From NCBI RefSeq assembly GCF_008180865.1, contig NZ_VTEX01000002.1, positions 806,001 through 870,000 on the forward strand: 64,000 nucleotides of DNA. Direction: 5' to 3'. Below are positions 44,587 through 55,042 of this stretch, in pieces. Position 1 is the stretch's first letter. Every line of letters begins with the position of its first letter. Origin of the DNA: Rossellomorea aquimaris (lineage in GTDB: Bacteria; Bacillota; Bacilli; Bacillales; Bacillaceae_B). Made by a program: the position numbers and the translations under genes. Under the pieces are notes generated by a model, which was given only the letters and a program-made list of their open reading frames with translations, was not told where the DNA came from and did not search any database.

Positions 44587-45390
44587 CTACAATTCAAATT
44601 CCCATTCTTCCCTTAATGCCAGGTATAAAAGGAGAAGGGTATCCTCAAGCTCCTCATACGTTTTATCCTGCACATCTAATCCCAGTTTAGGACAGAGGAT
44701 AAAGGCAAGCTTCTTGGTTAATTGGTTTCGTTCTGAAAGGGGGAGCTGAACGAATCGGTTGCTGTACGTTTTGACCAGCTGCCATTCTTTCGCACCGAGC
44801 TGCTTTAATTCCCACGCTTCCACCGTTATATCCTCTTTCCTCAAGCCACGGCGGCGGATTTCCTTCTCTATGGCTTTTTCTTTTCGTTTTCCTTTGACGC
44901 GTCGCTCATGAACAACGATGGTTCCGGCAACGAGATCCCCCACCCTCTTATGCTTAGAATGAAGGAAGATCATGACCATACCAATGAAATAGGAGACGGG
45001 AAGCATGTCGATGATTCTTAATAGATTGCGAATGAAGCAGGATAGGAGAGTGACGCTGTGTCCGTTTTCCTGCATCACCCGGATCCCCAGCAATCGCTTT
45101 CCGATCGTCTTTCCACCCCAGAAGTATTCTAAAGCAAAGAAATATCCCCAGTTGAGAAAAAAGATGGCGATGATGGCGATCCCCCATAGTGTCGAGTTGA
45201 TTTCCATCATACTAAATAGGCCATCATTCCCCGATGTCGCAAAAAACAGGAACACAACGATCAGGATGTTTACGATTGTTAACAATAGCTGGTCGATCAT
45301 AAGGGCTGCTGCCCGGCTGCCTAAGCCTGCAGGTTGGAATTGCAGGGAAACATATTCGGGGGTTTTAATATCGACTTGTTCTTCATGCAA
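44587..45390 (-). CDS. RDD-domain membrane protein
   Basis: 267 residues. An RDD domain (about 15-165) with LGSRAAALMIDQLLL, WGGKTIGKRLLGIRVM and HSKHKRVGDLVAGTIVV, then a soluble basic helical tail (170-267). TTG at 45390 follows GGAGGGGATTGTA. It is divergent from the SpoIIM-like gene, matching the widespread RDD-SpoIIM-DUF58-MoxR gene order. Confidence 0.87.
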   Translation of the reverse strand: MHEEQVDIKTPEYVSLQFQPAGLGSRAAALMIDQLLLTIVNILIVVFLFFATSGNDGLFSMMEINSTLWGIAIIAIFFLNWGYFFALEYFWGGKTIGKRLLGIRVMQENGHSVTLLSCFIRNLLRIIDMLPVSYFIGMVMIFLHSKHKRVGDLVAGTIVVHERRVKGKRKEKAIEKEIRRRGLRKEDITVEAWELKQLGAKEWQLVKTYSNRFVQLPLSERNQLTKKLAFILCPKLGLDVQDKTYEELEDTLLLLYLALREEWEFEL

Positions 45391-45494
45391 TACAATCCCC
45401 TCCTTATGGATGAATTTACCTTTAATGGTTTCTATTTTTTTCTAAACTTACTATAATAAGAGATAAGAAATCAAAAGAACAAGTAGGTGTCACA

Positions 45495-46454
45495 ATGAAC
45501 GTGAAGCAATTTGTCAAACAGCACCGGGACGACTGGAAGCAGTTAGAAGATCTCCTCGGAACTCTTCGCAAAAGGAAGAACACAACGGGCCCTGCCATTG
45601 ATCGATTCAATCGTCTTTATCAAAAGGCTGCTCAGAATCTTTCCTACAGCCAGACTTATTTTCCCGGTGAAGAAGTGACCGATTATTTGAACGGTCTCGT
45701 ATCAAAGTCTCACAATCTATTATATAAAGACCAAATCTCCAGTGGAAAACAAATTAGACATTTTTTCTCCACGACGTTTATCGGATTACTGCTTGAACAG
45801 TGGAAGTTCGTTGTCACAGCGATGATATTATTTACAATCGGTGCACTCGGAGCCTTCATTTCTGTCGTGAATGACCCTCTTCACCTTTATTCCATTCTTC
45901 CAGCTGAGATGTCTCAAGGGGTGGACCCTTCTAATCTCGGCAAAAGTGACGGACAAGTGGATTCTTCCCTTATGTCGGCTGCCATCATGACCAATAACAT
46001 CAAAGTCGCCTTCCTGGCCTTTGCCGGCGGTGTGACATTTGGCCTTTTGACGGTCTATATGCTTGTGTACAACGGTATCATTGTAGGTGCCCTGGCCGCT
46101 GTCTTCTGGCACCAGGGAATGAGCTATGAATTCTGGGCTTACATCGTCCCCCACGGCATGATCGAGCTTACAGCCATCTTTATTGCAGGCGGTGCAGGAC
46201 TCTTGATGGGCTATAAGCTCTTTGTACCTGGACGTTTCACACGAGGCTACCAATTAAAGCAGCAAGCGAAACGATCCGTCCAGCTGCTCCTCGGGACGGT
46301 GCCCCTGTTTGTGATCGCCGGGATCATCGAAGGCTTCATTACGCCTGCTGCCATACCTCTACTCGCAAAATATATGGTTGCCTTTATAACGGTTATCGGT
46401 CTGATTCTCTATATGACGATCGGAAAGCTTCGGCTAAAGGCGAGCTTACAGTAA
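45495..46454 (+). CDS. SpoIIM-family membrane protein
   Basis: 319 residues, with about six helices in the Stage II sporulation protein M-like domain (AGGVTFGLLTVYMLVYNGII, PHGMIELTAIFIAGGAGL). This is the long paralogue found beside MoxR genes, not SpoIIM of the spore engulfment complex. ATG follows AGTAGGTGTCACA. Its 3' end overlaps the convergent DUF58 gene by 9 bp. Confidence 0.87.
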   Translation: MNVKQFVKQHRDDWKQLEDLLGTLRKRKNTTGPAIDRFNRLYQKAAQNLSYSQTYFPGEEVTDYLNGLVSKSHNLLYKDQISSGKQIRHFFSTTFIGLLLEQWKFVVTAMILFTIGALGAFISVVNDPLHLYSILPAEMSQGVDPSNLGKSDGQVDSSLMSAAIMTNNIKVAFLAFAGGVTFGLLTVYMLVYNGIIVGALAAVFWHQGMSYEFWAYIVPHGMIELTAIFIAGGAGLLMGYKLFVPGRFTRGYQLKQQAKRSVQLLLGTVPLFVIAGIIEGFITPAAIPLLAKYMVAFITVIGLILYMTIGKLRLKASLQ

Positions 46455-47804
46455 CCCCCGGTTCATCATATCGATATAGTAAGAAACAGCCGTTGCCGCC
46501 AGTTTCTCTTCACGGGCCTCCACCATCATGAGGCCCTGTTTTTCCCACTTGGCTTTCTCCTTTTTCTTCACGAGCATCTGTTTCTGAGCCATGCTCTTCA
46601 TCATCGCCTGCTGAGAATCGACAGGCTCTGTCTTGATCCGTTTGACCAACGTTTCATCTTCTATCCCAATCGTTAAAAAGAGATGTTGTTTCCGCAGGCG
46701 CTGTAAGTAAAACAGGGCGCTTTCTTCATGAAGAAAGGTGTGTACGTCACTAAATAATAAAAGCAGACTCCGCTTTTTCTGAACCGTTTGAACATAGTGT
46801 AGGACGCCGGCATAATTTGATTCGGCTGCGTCCACTTCCAAATGATAGATACGATGAAGAATCGTTTGCAGATGTGCCATCCCTTTTGCCGGAGGGATAT
46901 ATACCTTTACATCTTTACTGAAAGCAAGGACTGTCACATAGTCTCCGTTTTGAAGGGCCGCTGCCGCCACGGTCAGGGCCGCCTCCAGGGATTTCTCCAA
47001 CCGGTTTCCTTTTTTCAGTTCCGCTCCCATCATCCTTCCGCAATCAATGAGGATCGTAATGTACTTACCATGCTCAGGTTCATATTCATTGGTCATCACT
47101 TCCCTGAGCTTTGCGGTTTGACGCCAGTTGATCTTTCTCGGATCGTCCCCGAGTACATAATTTCTAATCTTGGAGAATTCCCCGGCACCGCTTTGCTGCT
47201 TACGGATTTTCACCCCTTCATATAGTAGGAACTGCTGAGCACTTTCCAATACTTTTTTCGTTTCGGTGAGATCCGGAATGACTTTCACCACATCATGGAG
47301 CTCCATTGTTTTTTGTTTTTCCCATAAACCGAGGGAGCTTCGATAACGAAGATACAGCCTGGTAAGTTCATAGTCTCCTCTTACGGGTGTTACAACATCA
47401 TAAGTAAGGGTCCCTGCTGAATCCTGTTCAAGCTTCCCTTCTAAGGGAAGGGATGTTTGAAAACTTTGAGGGGTACCATCCAGGATCCGAAACTCCATGC
47501 CACGGGATGATCTGTTTATAATTTTCAGATCGACGACATAATCCAGACCCCTTTCCATTTGATCCGGAATATGGCGCTTGACGTCTATTTCCTTTTTGGA
47601 TGGTGACAGAGTCAGGTCAATGAGACTCACGACGATAAATAATCCGTTCAATACGAAAATGAGCGTCCATGACAGACCAATAAACGTTCCTGCAAGAAGG
47701 ATGACGGAAAATAATAGATTCGAGATCAACAACTTTCGCGTCGGCAATATCCCCTTATCTTGGAACAGGAATCGACCCAACAAGCTCTTGGATGACTTGG
47801 TCAA
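46446..47804 (-). CDS. DUF58 (vWA-like) protein
   Basis: 452 residues. Two N-terminal membrane helices, then a DUF58 domain with the IRNYVLGDDPRKINWRQTAK signature and a vWA fold (ITILIDCGRMMG). Works with MoxR ATPases, probably to mature or assemble partner complexes. TTG at 47804 follows GGAGGGAG inside moxR, and RFLFQDKGILPTRK upstream of other candidate starts looks conserved, so the 50-bp overlap with moxR is taken as real. Confidence 0.88.
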   Translation of the reverse strand: MTKSSKSLLGRFLFQDKGILPTRKLLISNLLFSVILLAGTFIGLSWTLIFVLNGLFIVVSLIDLTLSPSKKEIDVKRHIPDQMERGLDYVVDLKIINRSSRGMEFRILDGTPQSFQTSLPLEGKLEQDSAGTLTYDVVTPVRGDYELTRLYLRYRSSLGLWEKQKTMELHDVVKVIPDLTETKKVLESAQQFLLYEGVKIRKQQSGAGEFSKIRNYVLGDDPRKINWRQTAKLREVMTNEYEPEHGKYITILIDCGRMMGAELKKGNRLEKSLEAALTVAAAALQNGDYVTVLAFSKDVKVYIPPAKGMAHLQTILHRIYHLEVDAAESNYAGVLHYVQTVQKKRSLLLLFSDVHTFLHEESALFYLQRLRKQHLFLTIGIEDETLVKRIKTEPVDSQQAMMKSMAQKQMLVKKKEKAKWEKQGLMMVEAREEKLAATAVSYYIDMMNRGLL

Positions 47805-48681
47805 TGGCCACTCCCTCCAATTCTACGTGCGGGGATAGCTGGATGCGGTGTCTTAGGGCAGGTCTTGCCACAATCTTGATATCATCTGGTGTGACATAGT
47901 CACGCCCTGACAGATAAGCCCATGCCCGTCCCGCTTTTCCGATCGAAATCGCCGCCCTTGTACTTGCCCCGAAGCGGATCGATTCCGTTTCACGGGTTTT
48001 TCTCACAATCTGCATAATATAGTCGAGTACCGCGTCACTAAGTGTGACATCACCGATTTCTCTTCTGATAGAAAGGAAGGTTTCCATGTCGAGAACGGCC
48101 CCGACACTCTCCGCATAATGATTCTCGATCACTTGTTTCAATACGTTTTTCTCTTCTTCAAAGGAAGGAAAATCGATGTCCAGCTTAAACAGGAAGCGGT
48201 CCTGCTGGGCCTCAGGCAAGGGATAGGTTCCCTCGAATTCAATCGGATTCTGTGTAGCTACCACGAAAAACACCTCTTCAAGAGGATACGTTGCCCCTTG
48301 GATCGTCACCTGCTTTTCCTCCATGGCTTCGAGCAGGGCCGCCTGGGTTTTCGCCGGAGTCCGGTTGATCTCATCGGCCAATAGTACATTGGTGAAAATC
48401 GGCCCTTTGATCGTTTGGAAGCTGCTATCCTTCATATTGTAAATCGTACTACCCGTGATATCACTCGGTAACAGATCCGGTGTGAATTGAATCCGGTTGA
48501 AACTTCCCCCGAGTAACTGGGAAAGGGTCTTGACCATCTGTGTCTTCCCTGTTCCCGGGACTCCCTCTATCAATACATGCCCTCCTGCCAGAATGGAAGA
48601 CAACAAGAGTTTAAGATTCGTACTTTGACCTACAATTCGCTCTTCATATTTCTCCATTAAGGATGTGATTTCTGGTTTCAA
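47755..48681 (-). CDS. MoxR-family AAA+ ATPase
   Basis: 308 residues. Walker A EGVPGTGKTQM, Walker B VLLADEINRTPAKTQAALLEAM, sensor FFVVATQNPIEFEGTYPLPEAQQDRFL. MoxR ATPases act as chaperones with vWA partners. TTG at 48681 overlaps the stop of the DUF4350 gene (TTGA) and lies next to GGTGGAGG. In operon with DUF4350 and DUF58. Confidence 0.93.
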   Translation of the reverse strand: MKPEITSLMEKYEERIVGQSTNLKLLLSSILAGGHVLIEGVPGTGKTQMVKTLSQLLGGSFNRIQFTPDLLPSDITGSTIYNMKDSSFQTIKGPIFTNVLLADEINRTPAKTQAALLEAMEEKQVTIQGATYPLEEVFFVVATQNPIEFEGTYPLPEAQQDRFLFKLDIDFPSFEEEKNVLKQVIENHYAESVGAVLDMETFLSIRREIGDVTLSDAVLDYIMQIVRKTRETESIRFGASTRAAISIGKAGRAWAYLSGRDYVTPDDIKIVARPALRHRIQLSPHVELEGVAIDQVIQELVGSIPVPR

Positions 48682-49808
48682 CGATCCTCCACCTCTTTCC
48701 TGAATAGTTCTATTTTTTTCGACCATTGTACGAATTCCTGTTTACTGATGCGTTCTTTCTCTAATACAGCCCTTATTCCAGATAAAACCGAATCGATTTC
48801 TTTTTTAGAAACGGTAGTTAACCTCCGTTCTAAAGGTTCGTTCAATTCCGACCATTCCTTACTCGTCGGAATCCCCCAACGTTCCTGGAACAGAACTCTG
48901 ACGTAATCGGCTTGAATCACTAAAGATTCTTTGTATTGGCGCCCTTTTAAGTACCAGGCTGAAAGCGCCTTGATTCGTTCATCACTGAATCGGACCGTCT
49001 CTTCCCTCGGTGTGAGAGTACCACCAAAACGTTTCCCCCGCATCCAGAGCCAAAGGATGGTGAGGATCAGCAATTGAAGGATTAAAAGCAACAGCCACTG
49101 GGGATAAAGACTGGTAAGGCTTGCCTCACTCTCTCCCCCGTGAAGGTATTCATCTACCAGGATCGTTTTCCGAGCAGCAAGACCGCTTTCTAATAGAGTT
49201 AGAACCAGCTGAAGATGATCACTATCAAGAATATTCCCGTTCATCATCCATCCCGGTGAAGTAGAGACAATCAATTGACCTTTACCTATAGGAGAGCTAT
49301 AGGCAATCGTTCCCTCCCGATCATCCAATAGAACGGTATCTTCATCCGACGTTTCTAACCTTACGCCTGATAATAGATCTGTTTGATATGTATTCCCTTT
49401 TTGATCACGTATAAGAGGATTATCGAGCCCTTCCCCTAATAAGACCGTCTTCGTGTCAAACATCCCTTTTGGATTATCCTTTAAAAGAAGAATCGTATTC
49501 CCTGCTTTCATGAAATTCTCGTAAGCTTCCATTTCTTCTTGTTCAGGGATTGAGAACGGTTCTATCATAATCAGTAATCGATCCGATTCAGTCGCCGGCA
49601 GCTTGTCAGGTGAAAAAGACCAGCGTTGTATAGAAGCACCTTCGTTTTCCAAATAGGTATAAAGGGCTTTTATTCCAGAAGGAGAGGGAGACTCGGAAAC
49701 ATAGGCTGGATACTCCTTTGGCTTTTCAGGAGAAAGAAATACACCGATGATGATAAATAAGCTTAGAAGTGTGGCGAGCCAGACCCACGCCTTTATATTT
49801 GTTTTCAA
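48678..49808 (-). CDS. DUF4350-domain membrane protein
   Basis: 376 residues. TM helix 7-25, an extracellular region like DUF4350 (SGIKALYTYLENEGASIQRW), a second TM (about 240-258) and a cytosolic C-terminal tail. Its gene order between DUF4129 and MoxR is the usual one. TTG at 49808; GGAGG lies about 12 bp upstream, a little far. Confidence 0.82.
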   Translation of the reverse strand: MKTNIKAWVWLATLLSLFIIIGVFLSPEKPKEYPAYVSESPSPSGIKALYTYLENEGASIQRWSFSPDKLPATESDRLLIMIEPFSIPEQEEMEAYENFMKAGNTILLLKDNPKGMFDTKTVLLGEGLDNPLIRDQKGNTYQTDLLSGVRLETSDEDTVLLDDREGTIAYSSPIGKGQLIVSTSPGWMMNGNILDSDHLQLVLTLLESGLAARKTILVDEYLHGGESEASLTSLYPQWLLLLILQLLILTILWLWMRGKRFGGTLTPREETVRFSDERIKALSAWYLKGRQYKESLVIQADYVRVLFQERWGIPTSKEWSELNEPLERRLTTVSKKEIDSVLSGIRAVLEKERISKQEFVQWSKKIELFRKEVEDR

Positions 49809-49831
49809 TTCTCGATTCTACCTCCTTTCTC

Positions 49832-50485
49832 TTATGCGTAAGGCTGTGAATCCGTTTCATGTTCCAACCAGCTTAGAGCTTCCTGTTTATAGGGGAGATA
49901 CTCTTCTTTCTCCACTTCCCGCTCACCATAGGCCACTTCATCAAACAGAAGGGCCAGCCTGTAGAATCGCTCTGCCCAATCCTGATTCACTTTACGCAGT
50001 TCATCATAATACTCCCAATTTGTTTTCCAGACCTTTGCTTCGAGATAGTCTCTTTCATGAAAGTATAAAAGGAGGGCCAGGAACATATGGCGGGTTGCTT
50101 TCGAATAGTCTTCAAGCCCCTCTTGTTTATAAGCTTCTTCTAAATGTCTAGCATAGGACCACTCCATCTCATTCATGGATTGAAGTGGTTTATTCGAACG
50201 AAATTTCCGTTTTCGGACTCCGTTTCTAATGGCGAAGAATGCAGCAACGAGGAGAATGGCCACTACAATGACAATCAACGTGATAAGGATGCCCGATGCT
50301 ACCCCGCCAGTCGGTTCAAGAGAAGGGAATAGTTTTTCAAGCTGTTCTGAAAGCCATTCCTTTGCCTTCCCCCACCATTTGGCAAGCAGTCCCTGAGTCT
50401 CATCATGATAGGCCTTATATTCCTCCCCGTCCAAGATTTCTTCTAATTGATCCCTTGCTCTGTTTTCTATCAACACTTTCTTCAC
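49832..50485 (-). CDS. DUF4129-domain membrane protein
   Basis: 217 residues. One membrane helix (about 66-87) and a C-terminal DUF4129 domain (about 110-200; DYSKATRHMFLALLLYFHE). Part of the MoxR cluster. GTG at 50485 has no ideal site; GTG at 50476, after AGGTGAAGAAA, is a good alternative. Confidence 0.8.
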   Translation of the reverse strand: MKKVLIENRARDQLEEILDGEEYKAYHDETQGLLAKWWGKAKEWLSEQLEKLFPSLEPTGGVASGILITLIVIVVAILLVAAFFAIRNGVRKRKFRSNKPLQSMNEMEWSYARHLEEAYKQEGLEDYSKATRHMFLALLLYFHERDYLEAKVWKTNWEYYDELRKVNQDWAERFYRLALLFDEVAYGEREVEKEEYLPYKQEALSWLEHETDSQPYA

Positions 50486-50499
50486 CTAGCTTTCAGATC

Positions 50500-50526
50500 A
50501 AAAGCCCGGAAGCATGAGACTTCCGG
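50500..50526 (-). terminator. Terminator of the 50560 membrane-protein gene
   Basis: CCGGAAG/CTTCCGG stem, then GCTTTTG on the minus strand. It would separate the 50560 gene from the rest of the cluster at least partly. Confidence 0.65.
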
Positions 50527-50559
50527 AACCTGACTGGATACTTCAATTGTTCAAGGAAA

Positions 50560-51489
50560 CTATTGGATTGTGTTATAATCATCGATCATTTCATTTAAAT
50601 CATCAGCGTCATGTCTCGTTCTAAGATCAAGGAACATAACCCCGAAACCAACGGCGAACAGCATCGACGTGAATAAAGACACAACGTTTACTATCATGCC
50701 GTACAGGACACTATTCCCTAATACCAACCCAAACGTTAGTTCGAAGGCTGAGCTTACGATTCCAACGATCAAGCCGAATACAATGAATAATAACAGAAGG
50801 ATCCATCCACGCTTCTTCGTCAGCCTCCAGCTCCTGCCGAGACCAGGTGCGTCATTTTCTATGGCTGCCGCTCCAAAATAAAAGCTCCAACGTGTTAAGA
50901 AGTAAGCTACAGCAACCGCGAATGCAAGCAACAGGACAACCCCGGCGACCACAATCCCGACGCCCGGCTCCAGAAGTGCAGCACCGAATACTCCGGCAAA
51001 ACCAATTGTAATAATCGGAACAAATACGATACCGAATACAATCACTCCAAATAGGAGACTACTTCCGATAATCGGCCAAAAACGGGAGAATGCTTCCTTT
51101 ATCACAAGCTTCACCGTAAATTCTTCATTTTTTCTCATATGATTAAGGGCAAATAAAATCGCCGCTTGAGCGATTGGAGCCAGGATTATACTGATAAGTC
51201 CAATAAGACCTGTACCAAGCTCCGCTGCCAGATTTACTTCTGGACCCCCTTCGTCCGTAAATTCACCTGAAAAGCTGTTGACAATCCCATCGAACCAGGT
51301 TTCCCCGGTACCGACAGTCCTAAAGAAGCTAACCCCTGCTGCCAGTTCAATGAGTGCCTGCAGTAAATAAACTGGCCCTAATAAAATAAGGAAAATAAGA
51401 AAAAAGTCTTTAAATCGGTTCTTGCTTAATCGAAATGTGTGGTCCAGTATTTCACCGAACCCTTTAGGCTTACTAAATTTTGCGTTCAC
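50560..51489 (-). CDS. Multi-pass membrane protein of the MoxR cluster
   Basis: 309 residues, about six helices. The pattern (EILDHTFRLSKNRFKDFFLI near the start, ALNHMRKNEEFTVKLVIKEAF, SWRLTKKRGWILLLLFIVFG) resembles the DUF975/glycerophosphodiesterase-membrane-domain group. GTG follows TAGGGGGATATTAC. First gene of the cluster. Function unknown. Confidence 0.82.
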   Translation of the reverse strand: MNAKFSKPKGFGEILDHTFRLSKNRFKDFFLIFLILLGPVYLLQALIELAAGVSFFRTVGTGETWFDGIVNSFSGEFTDEGGPEVNLAAELGTGLIGLISIILAPIAQAAILFALNHMRKNEEFTVKLVIKEAFSRFWPIIGSSLLFGVIVFGIVFVPIITIGFAGVFGAALLEPGVGIVVAGVVLLLAFAVAVAYFLTRWSFYFGAAAIENDAPGLGRSWRLTKKRGWILLLLFIVFGLIVGIVSSAFELTFGLVLGNSVLYGMIVNVVSLFTSMLFAVGFGVMFLDLRTRHDADDLNEMIDDYNTIQ

Positions 51490-51698
51490 GTAATATCCCC
51501 CTACAGGTTATTTTTCAATATTTGACAATATATCGCTTATTCTACCATTATTCCTCCTTCCGTTGATGAAAGATTTGTATTTTTTCACTCTTGTTACCAA
51601 AATGCACCAATCCTTATTAGATATATATTTCACGTTGGGATTCTCATGCTTGTCATTTTTGGGTAGGAAGATTCGTTTACTTTCATCTTTCTATACGA

Positions 51699-51737
51699 AA
51701 AAGTGACCCAAAAAGTTTTCTTTTTGGGTCACTTTTT
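51699..51737 (-). terminator. liaR terminator
   Basis: AAAAGTGACCCAAAAAG/CTTTTTGGGTCACTTTT stem; a T run follows on both strands. Confidence 0.9.
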
Positions 51738-51743
51738 ATCTTT

Positions 51744-52376
51744 TTATTTAGCTAAATCATGTTTAAAAGCATAAATCACAGCCTGGGTCCGGTCCTGGAC
51801 CCCGAGCTTGGAGAGGATATTGCTCACGTGTGTTTTCACAGTTTTCAGGGCGATGAATAATTCATCGGCAATTTCCTGGTTCGTTTTCCCTTGTGTCATC
51901 AGGAGAAGGATTTCCAGTTCGCGATTGGTGAGCTCTTCATGAGGATGAGAAACGGTCTTTTGTCTCATGCGCGTCATCATTTTCCCAGTGACTTCAGGTT
52001 CAAGAATCGATTGGCCGTTGTACGTCTTACGTACCGCTTCGGCAATTTCACTTGCTTTCGACGTTTTCAGCATATAACTGACCGCACCGGCTTCCAGGGC
52101 TGGATACACCTTATCATCATCCAGGAAACTTGTGACGATGATGATCTTTGCGTCCGGCCACTCTTTAATGATCTCCTTAGTCGCCTGGATGCCATCCATT
52201 TCTTTCATCACAAGATCCATGAGAATAATATCAGGCCTCAGCTCGAGGGCAAGCTGGACGCCTTCTTTCCCATCCGACGCTTCCCCGACGACATCAATAT
52301 CCGCCTGAGCCGATAGATAAGAAGAAACCCCGATCCTTACCATTTCATGATCATCTACAAATACCACTTTAATCAT
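51744..52376 (-). CDS. liaR: Response regulator LiaR
   Basis: 210 residues. NarL/FixJ response regulator: receiver domain 1-120 with phosphoacceptor Asp in [15 protein letters not shown] and HTH 145-205 ([20 protein letters not shown]). Activates liaIH on envelope stress. ATG at 52376 follows AAGGTGA; it overlaps liaS by 8 bp. Last gene of liaFSR. Confidence 0.93.
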   Translation of the reverse strand: MIKVVFVDDHEMVRIGVSSYLSAQADIDVVGEASDGKEGVQLALELRPDIILMDLVMKEMDGIQATKEIIKEWPDAKIIIVTSFLDDDKVYPALEAGAVSYMLKTSKASEIAEAVRKTYNGQSILEPEVTGKMMTRMRQKTVSHPHEELTNRELEILLLMTQGKTNQEIADELFIALKTVKTHVSNILSKLGVQDRTQAVIYAFKHDLAK

Positions 52377-53418
52377 TTTTTTCACCTTCATTCTCCACAA
52401 CGGGAACCTTCACTTCCAAGCGTGTCCCCTTATTCGGTACACTGATGATTTTAAACGTACCACCGATTTCAATGGCCCGCTCCCTCATATTCTGTAGCCC
52501 ATAGGAGCTTGTGACCTTCGATTCGTTCACATCAAAGCCCTGACCATCATCCACTACCCGTAAAATAATGATGGATTCTCTTTTGATCAATCGAATATCC
52601 AAGGAACTCGCCTTCGCATGTCGCAAGGTGTTTGATACCGACTCCTGCAGAATTCTGAAGAGATGATCTTCGATTCCTTTATCAAGACTCATGTCTTCTA
52701 TTTTCCACTCGATATCCAGGGGTACCTTCTGAGCTAATTCGACCAGCAGCTCCTTCATTCCTTCTTGAAGATTCTTTCCTTTTAACGCAACGGGGCGAAG
52801 ATGAAGGAGGAGAGCCCTCATTTCAAGCTGAGACTGATGAATCATCTGCTCCACCATACCAAGCTGCTTTTCTTCATGAGGCGTTCGTCCAGGTGATGGT
52901 GTTTCCGTGATGGCTGACATCAGCATGGATGCTGCAAATAGTTGCTGACTGACCGAATCATGTAATTCCCTCGCCAAACGGTTCCGCTCCTGGGAAACGA
53001 TTTCCTGGATTCTCTTTTCCTGCTCCTCTGCCTTTTCATTGGCAAGCTTTTGGGAATATCGCGCTTGATCCGTTAGATGCCTCCCTAACGCATCGACCTT
53101 TTTCCAAACCTGCTGCACTTCTGAGGTTGCCGTTTCAGGGAATGTGATCGTGCGGCCCTGTTCCACATTCATCAGGGCATCTTCAATCTCCCTTAACTGC
53201 CGTTTATCCTTCAACCCTGTCCGGATGCCGAACACGATTCCGATAAGGATGCTTACAACGAGGATAAACCCTGCTCCCGGTATATCCATAATCTCTACTT
53301 CCCATAAAAGGGACCAATCCTCCAAGGGATACAAATAAAAATATGACAGCGATAAAAAGATCACCATCCCAAGGGAAAAAAGAATGCCTGCAACAATCTG
53401 CTTACTGACTGTGCTCAT
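52369..53418 (-). CDS. liaS: Sensor histidine kinase LiaS
   Basis: 349 residues. Intramembrane-sensing kinase: two helices separated by a very short outer loop (about 10-70), HAMP-like linker, HisKA_3 with [19 protein letters not shown] and ATPase DGQGFDV. ATG at 53418 overlaps the liaF stop (ATGA). Confidence 0.93.
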   Translation of the reverse strand: MSTVSKQIVAGILFSLGMVIFLSLSYFYLYPLEDWSLLWEVEIMDIPGAGFILVVSILIGIVFGIRTGLKDKRQLREIEDALMNVEQGRTITFPETATSEVQQVWKKVDALGRHLTDQARYSQKLANEKAEEQEKRIQEIVSQERNRLARELHDSVSQQLFAASMLMSAITETPSPGRTPHEEKQLGMVEQMIHQSQLEMRALLLHLRPVALKGKNLQEGMKELLVELAQKVPLDIEWKIEDMSLDKGIEDHLFRILQESVSNTLRHAKASSLDIRLIKRESIIILRVVDDGQGFDVNESKVTSSYGLQNMRERAIEIGGTFKIISVPNKGTRLEVKVPVVENEGEKND

Positions 53419-54146
53419 ATTCTCTTCACCTCTAAATCCCCGATCCACATCGAGGTGACAATCTTCACACGCTGGACAGCCGTATCATACCCTGGAGTTT
53501 GATAATAAAGGGACTGATTGATCGCTTTCGGCTCCACTTCTTCAAAAACCTCAATCGAACCGGCAAGTACCGAGTGATGAACACTCACTTCCACATCATA
53601 CGGGATCAATACTTCAATATTGCCTAAAATATTTCGAATCGAAACGACGGACGTCCCTTTAGGAAGCACGGTATTTCCAATATCGATGACCGAGTCTCCG
53701 ATCACACCCTGGATGTTGATATCATTCCATTCATATACGTCTTCAGGAGTCCGTTTCGGCCCGAACCATTCGTTTTGAAGAGCGGACTTTTTCATGACCA
53801 GTGGTTCACTTGTGTGGGTGAACGTTTCCTTAATCGTCGGATTGATGTATTTAGGATGTTTCTTTGAATCAGCAAAACGGACAATGATAAATAGAAGGAT
53901 GGCAAACAATAAAAATTTAAATGCTACGGTATTAAAGATATTGACTGCTAAGCTGATGATCCCAAACCACAGCAGGATCTTTCCAAGAGTACTCGGAAGC
54001 TTCTTTCTTCCAATATAGATACAGAAGGCCGCAATCGAGAGAAAGACGAGAACCCCCCCATCGTAGAATGATACTTCCAGCAGTATTAAAAGGGTTCCTA
54101 TTAAAATGATCCAGCTGATCCCATCTGAGCGTAAACGATTGAACAA
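53415..54146 (-). CDS. liaF: Negative regulator LiaF
   Basis: 243 residues. N-terminal helices (1-90) then the conserved LiaF C-terminal domain with NDINIQGVIGDSVIDIGNTV and IRNILGNIEVLIPYDVEV. Holds LiaSR off without stress. TTG at 54146 follows AAAGGAGGAACCCCC. Confidence 0.92.
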   Translation of the reverse strand: MFNRLRSDGISWIILIGTLLILLEVSFYDGGVLVFLSIAAFCIYIGRKKLPSTLGKILLWFGIISLAVNIFNTVAFKFLLFAILLFIIVRFADSKKHPKYINPTIKETFTHTSEPLVMKKSALQNEWFGPKRTPEDVYEWNDINIQGVIGDSVIDIGNTVLPKGTSVVSIRNILGNIEVLIPYDVEVSVHHSVLAGSIEVFEEVEPKAINQSLYYQTPGYDTAVQRVKIVTSMWIGDLEVKRI

Positions 54147-54302
54147 GGGGGTTCCTCCTTTCTGGTTATGTATTTATATAAATGAAGATTTTCGACAAGA
54201 AGTTCATATACCGGGATTCAGGATCAAAAAGTTCTTAATGCGGATCATATTTTCTGATTCAGGTGCATAAAACCCGTATCCGGATTATATATGATGATAA
54301 AA

Positions 54303-54340
54303 CGGGGTGAACCCATTTGGGCTCCCCCTTTTTTATCGTT
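54303..54340. terminator. Terminator between liaH and liaF
   Basis: GGGG.GAACCC/GGGCTCCCC hairpin with T run on plus and A/T on minus. It would reduce read-through from liaIH into liaFSR. Confidence 0.7.
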
Positions 54341-54373
54341 ACTATTCGTTTTCATAGATTAGAATACCATGTT

Positions 54374-55027
54374 TTATGAAGGAATGGCTTCCGTTTCCTC
54401 TTTTTTCACTTCTTTTTCTAATTTAGCGATCTTTGCGTCGATCGTATTTCGATAATAAGACGAGTTCACACCATGCTCTAAATGATCTAAGTATGTTTCA
54501 ATTTCATCGAATTTAGAGAACGCCTGGTTGTTATAACCGGAAGAAGATTCAAGCACAGAATTCACCTTGTTATGGGCACGGGCGATATTCTCTCTTCCCA
54601 TCAGCTCCATCCGCTTGATGTACATATCCTTCAGCTTGTGCTTCATCTCCTCATATTTTCTTTCAAGCTCTTCAAGCTCTTTCGTTGCTTTCACCTTTGA
54701 ATCCTGGATGCGCACGGCGCGCTCTTCATAGTATTTTTGTTCCTGCAGGGCAAATTCATACAGACCTTCTTCATTTGCCTTCGATGCAACCTCAGCCTGG
54801 TATTTTCGTTTGTCGGCTAAAGCAGAAGCCTGCTGATACTCTTTTTGGAATTCTTCTTTTAATAGATATTGTCTTTCAACAAGCTTACTTACTTTTTCTA
54901 CTTCCTGCTCACACTGTCTTAAATAATGATTCAACACGGCTATTGGATTTTTCTTTTCCTTTTTATCTAATGCTTCGTGCAGGTCGGACATGACTGTATT
55001 TTTAATTCGTTGAAATAAGTTTGCCAT
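54374..55027 (-). CDS. liaH: PspA/LiaH phage-shock protein
   Basis: 217 residues, almost entirely coiled coil; PspA/IM30 family that oligomerises on damaged membranes. N-terminus MANLFQRIKNTVMSDLHEAL is the amphipathic membrane helix. ATG follows AAAGGAGAGAATACACT. It is 15 bp after liaI. Confidence 0.93.
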   Translation of the reverse strand: MANLFQRIKNTVMSDLHEALDKKEKKNPIAVLNHYLRQCEQEVEKVSKLVERQYLLKEEFQKEYQQASALADKRKYQAEVASKANEEGLYEFALQEQKYYEERAVRIQDSKVKATKELEELERKYEEMKHKLKDMYIKRMELMGRENIARAHNKVNSVLESSSGYNNQAFSKFDEIETYLDHLEHGVNSSYYRNTIDAKIAKLEKEVKKEETEAIPS

Positions 55028-55042
55028 AGTGTATTCTCTCCT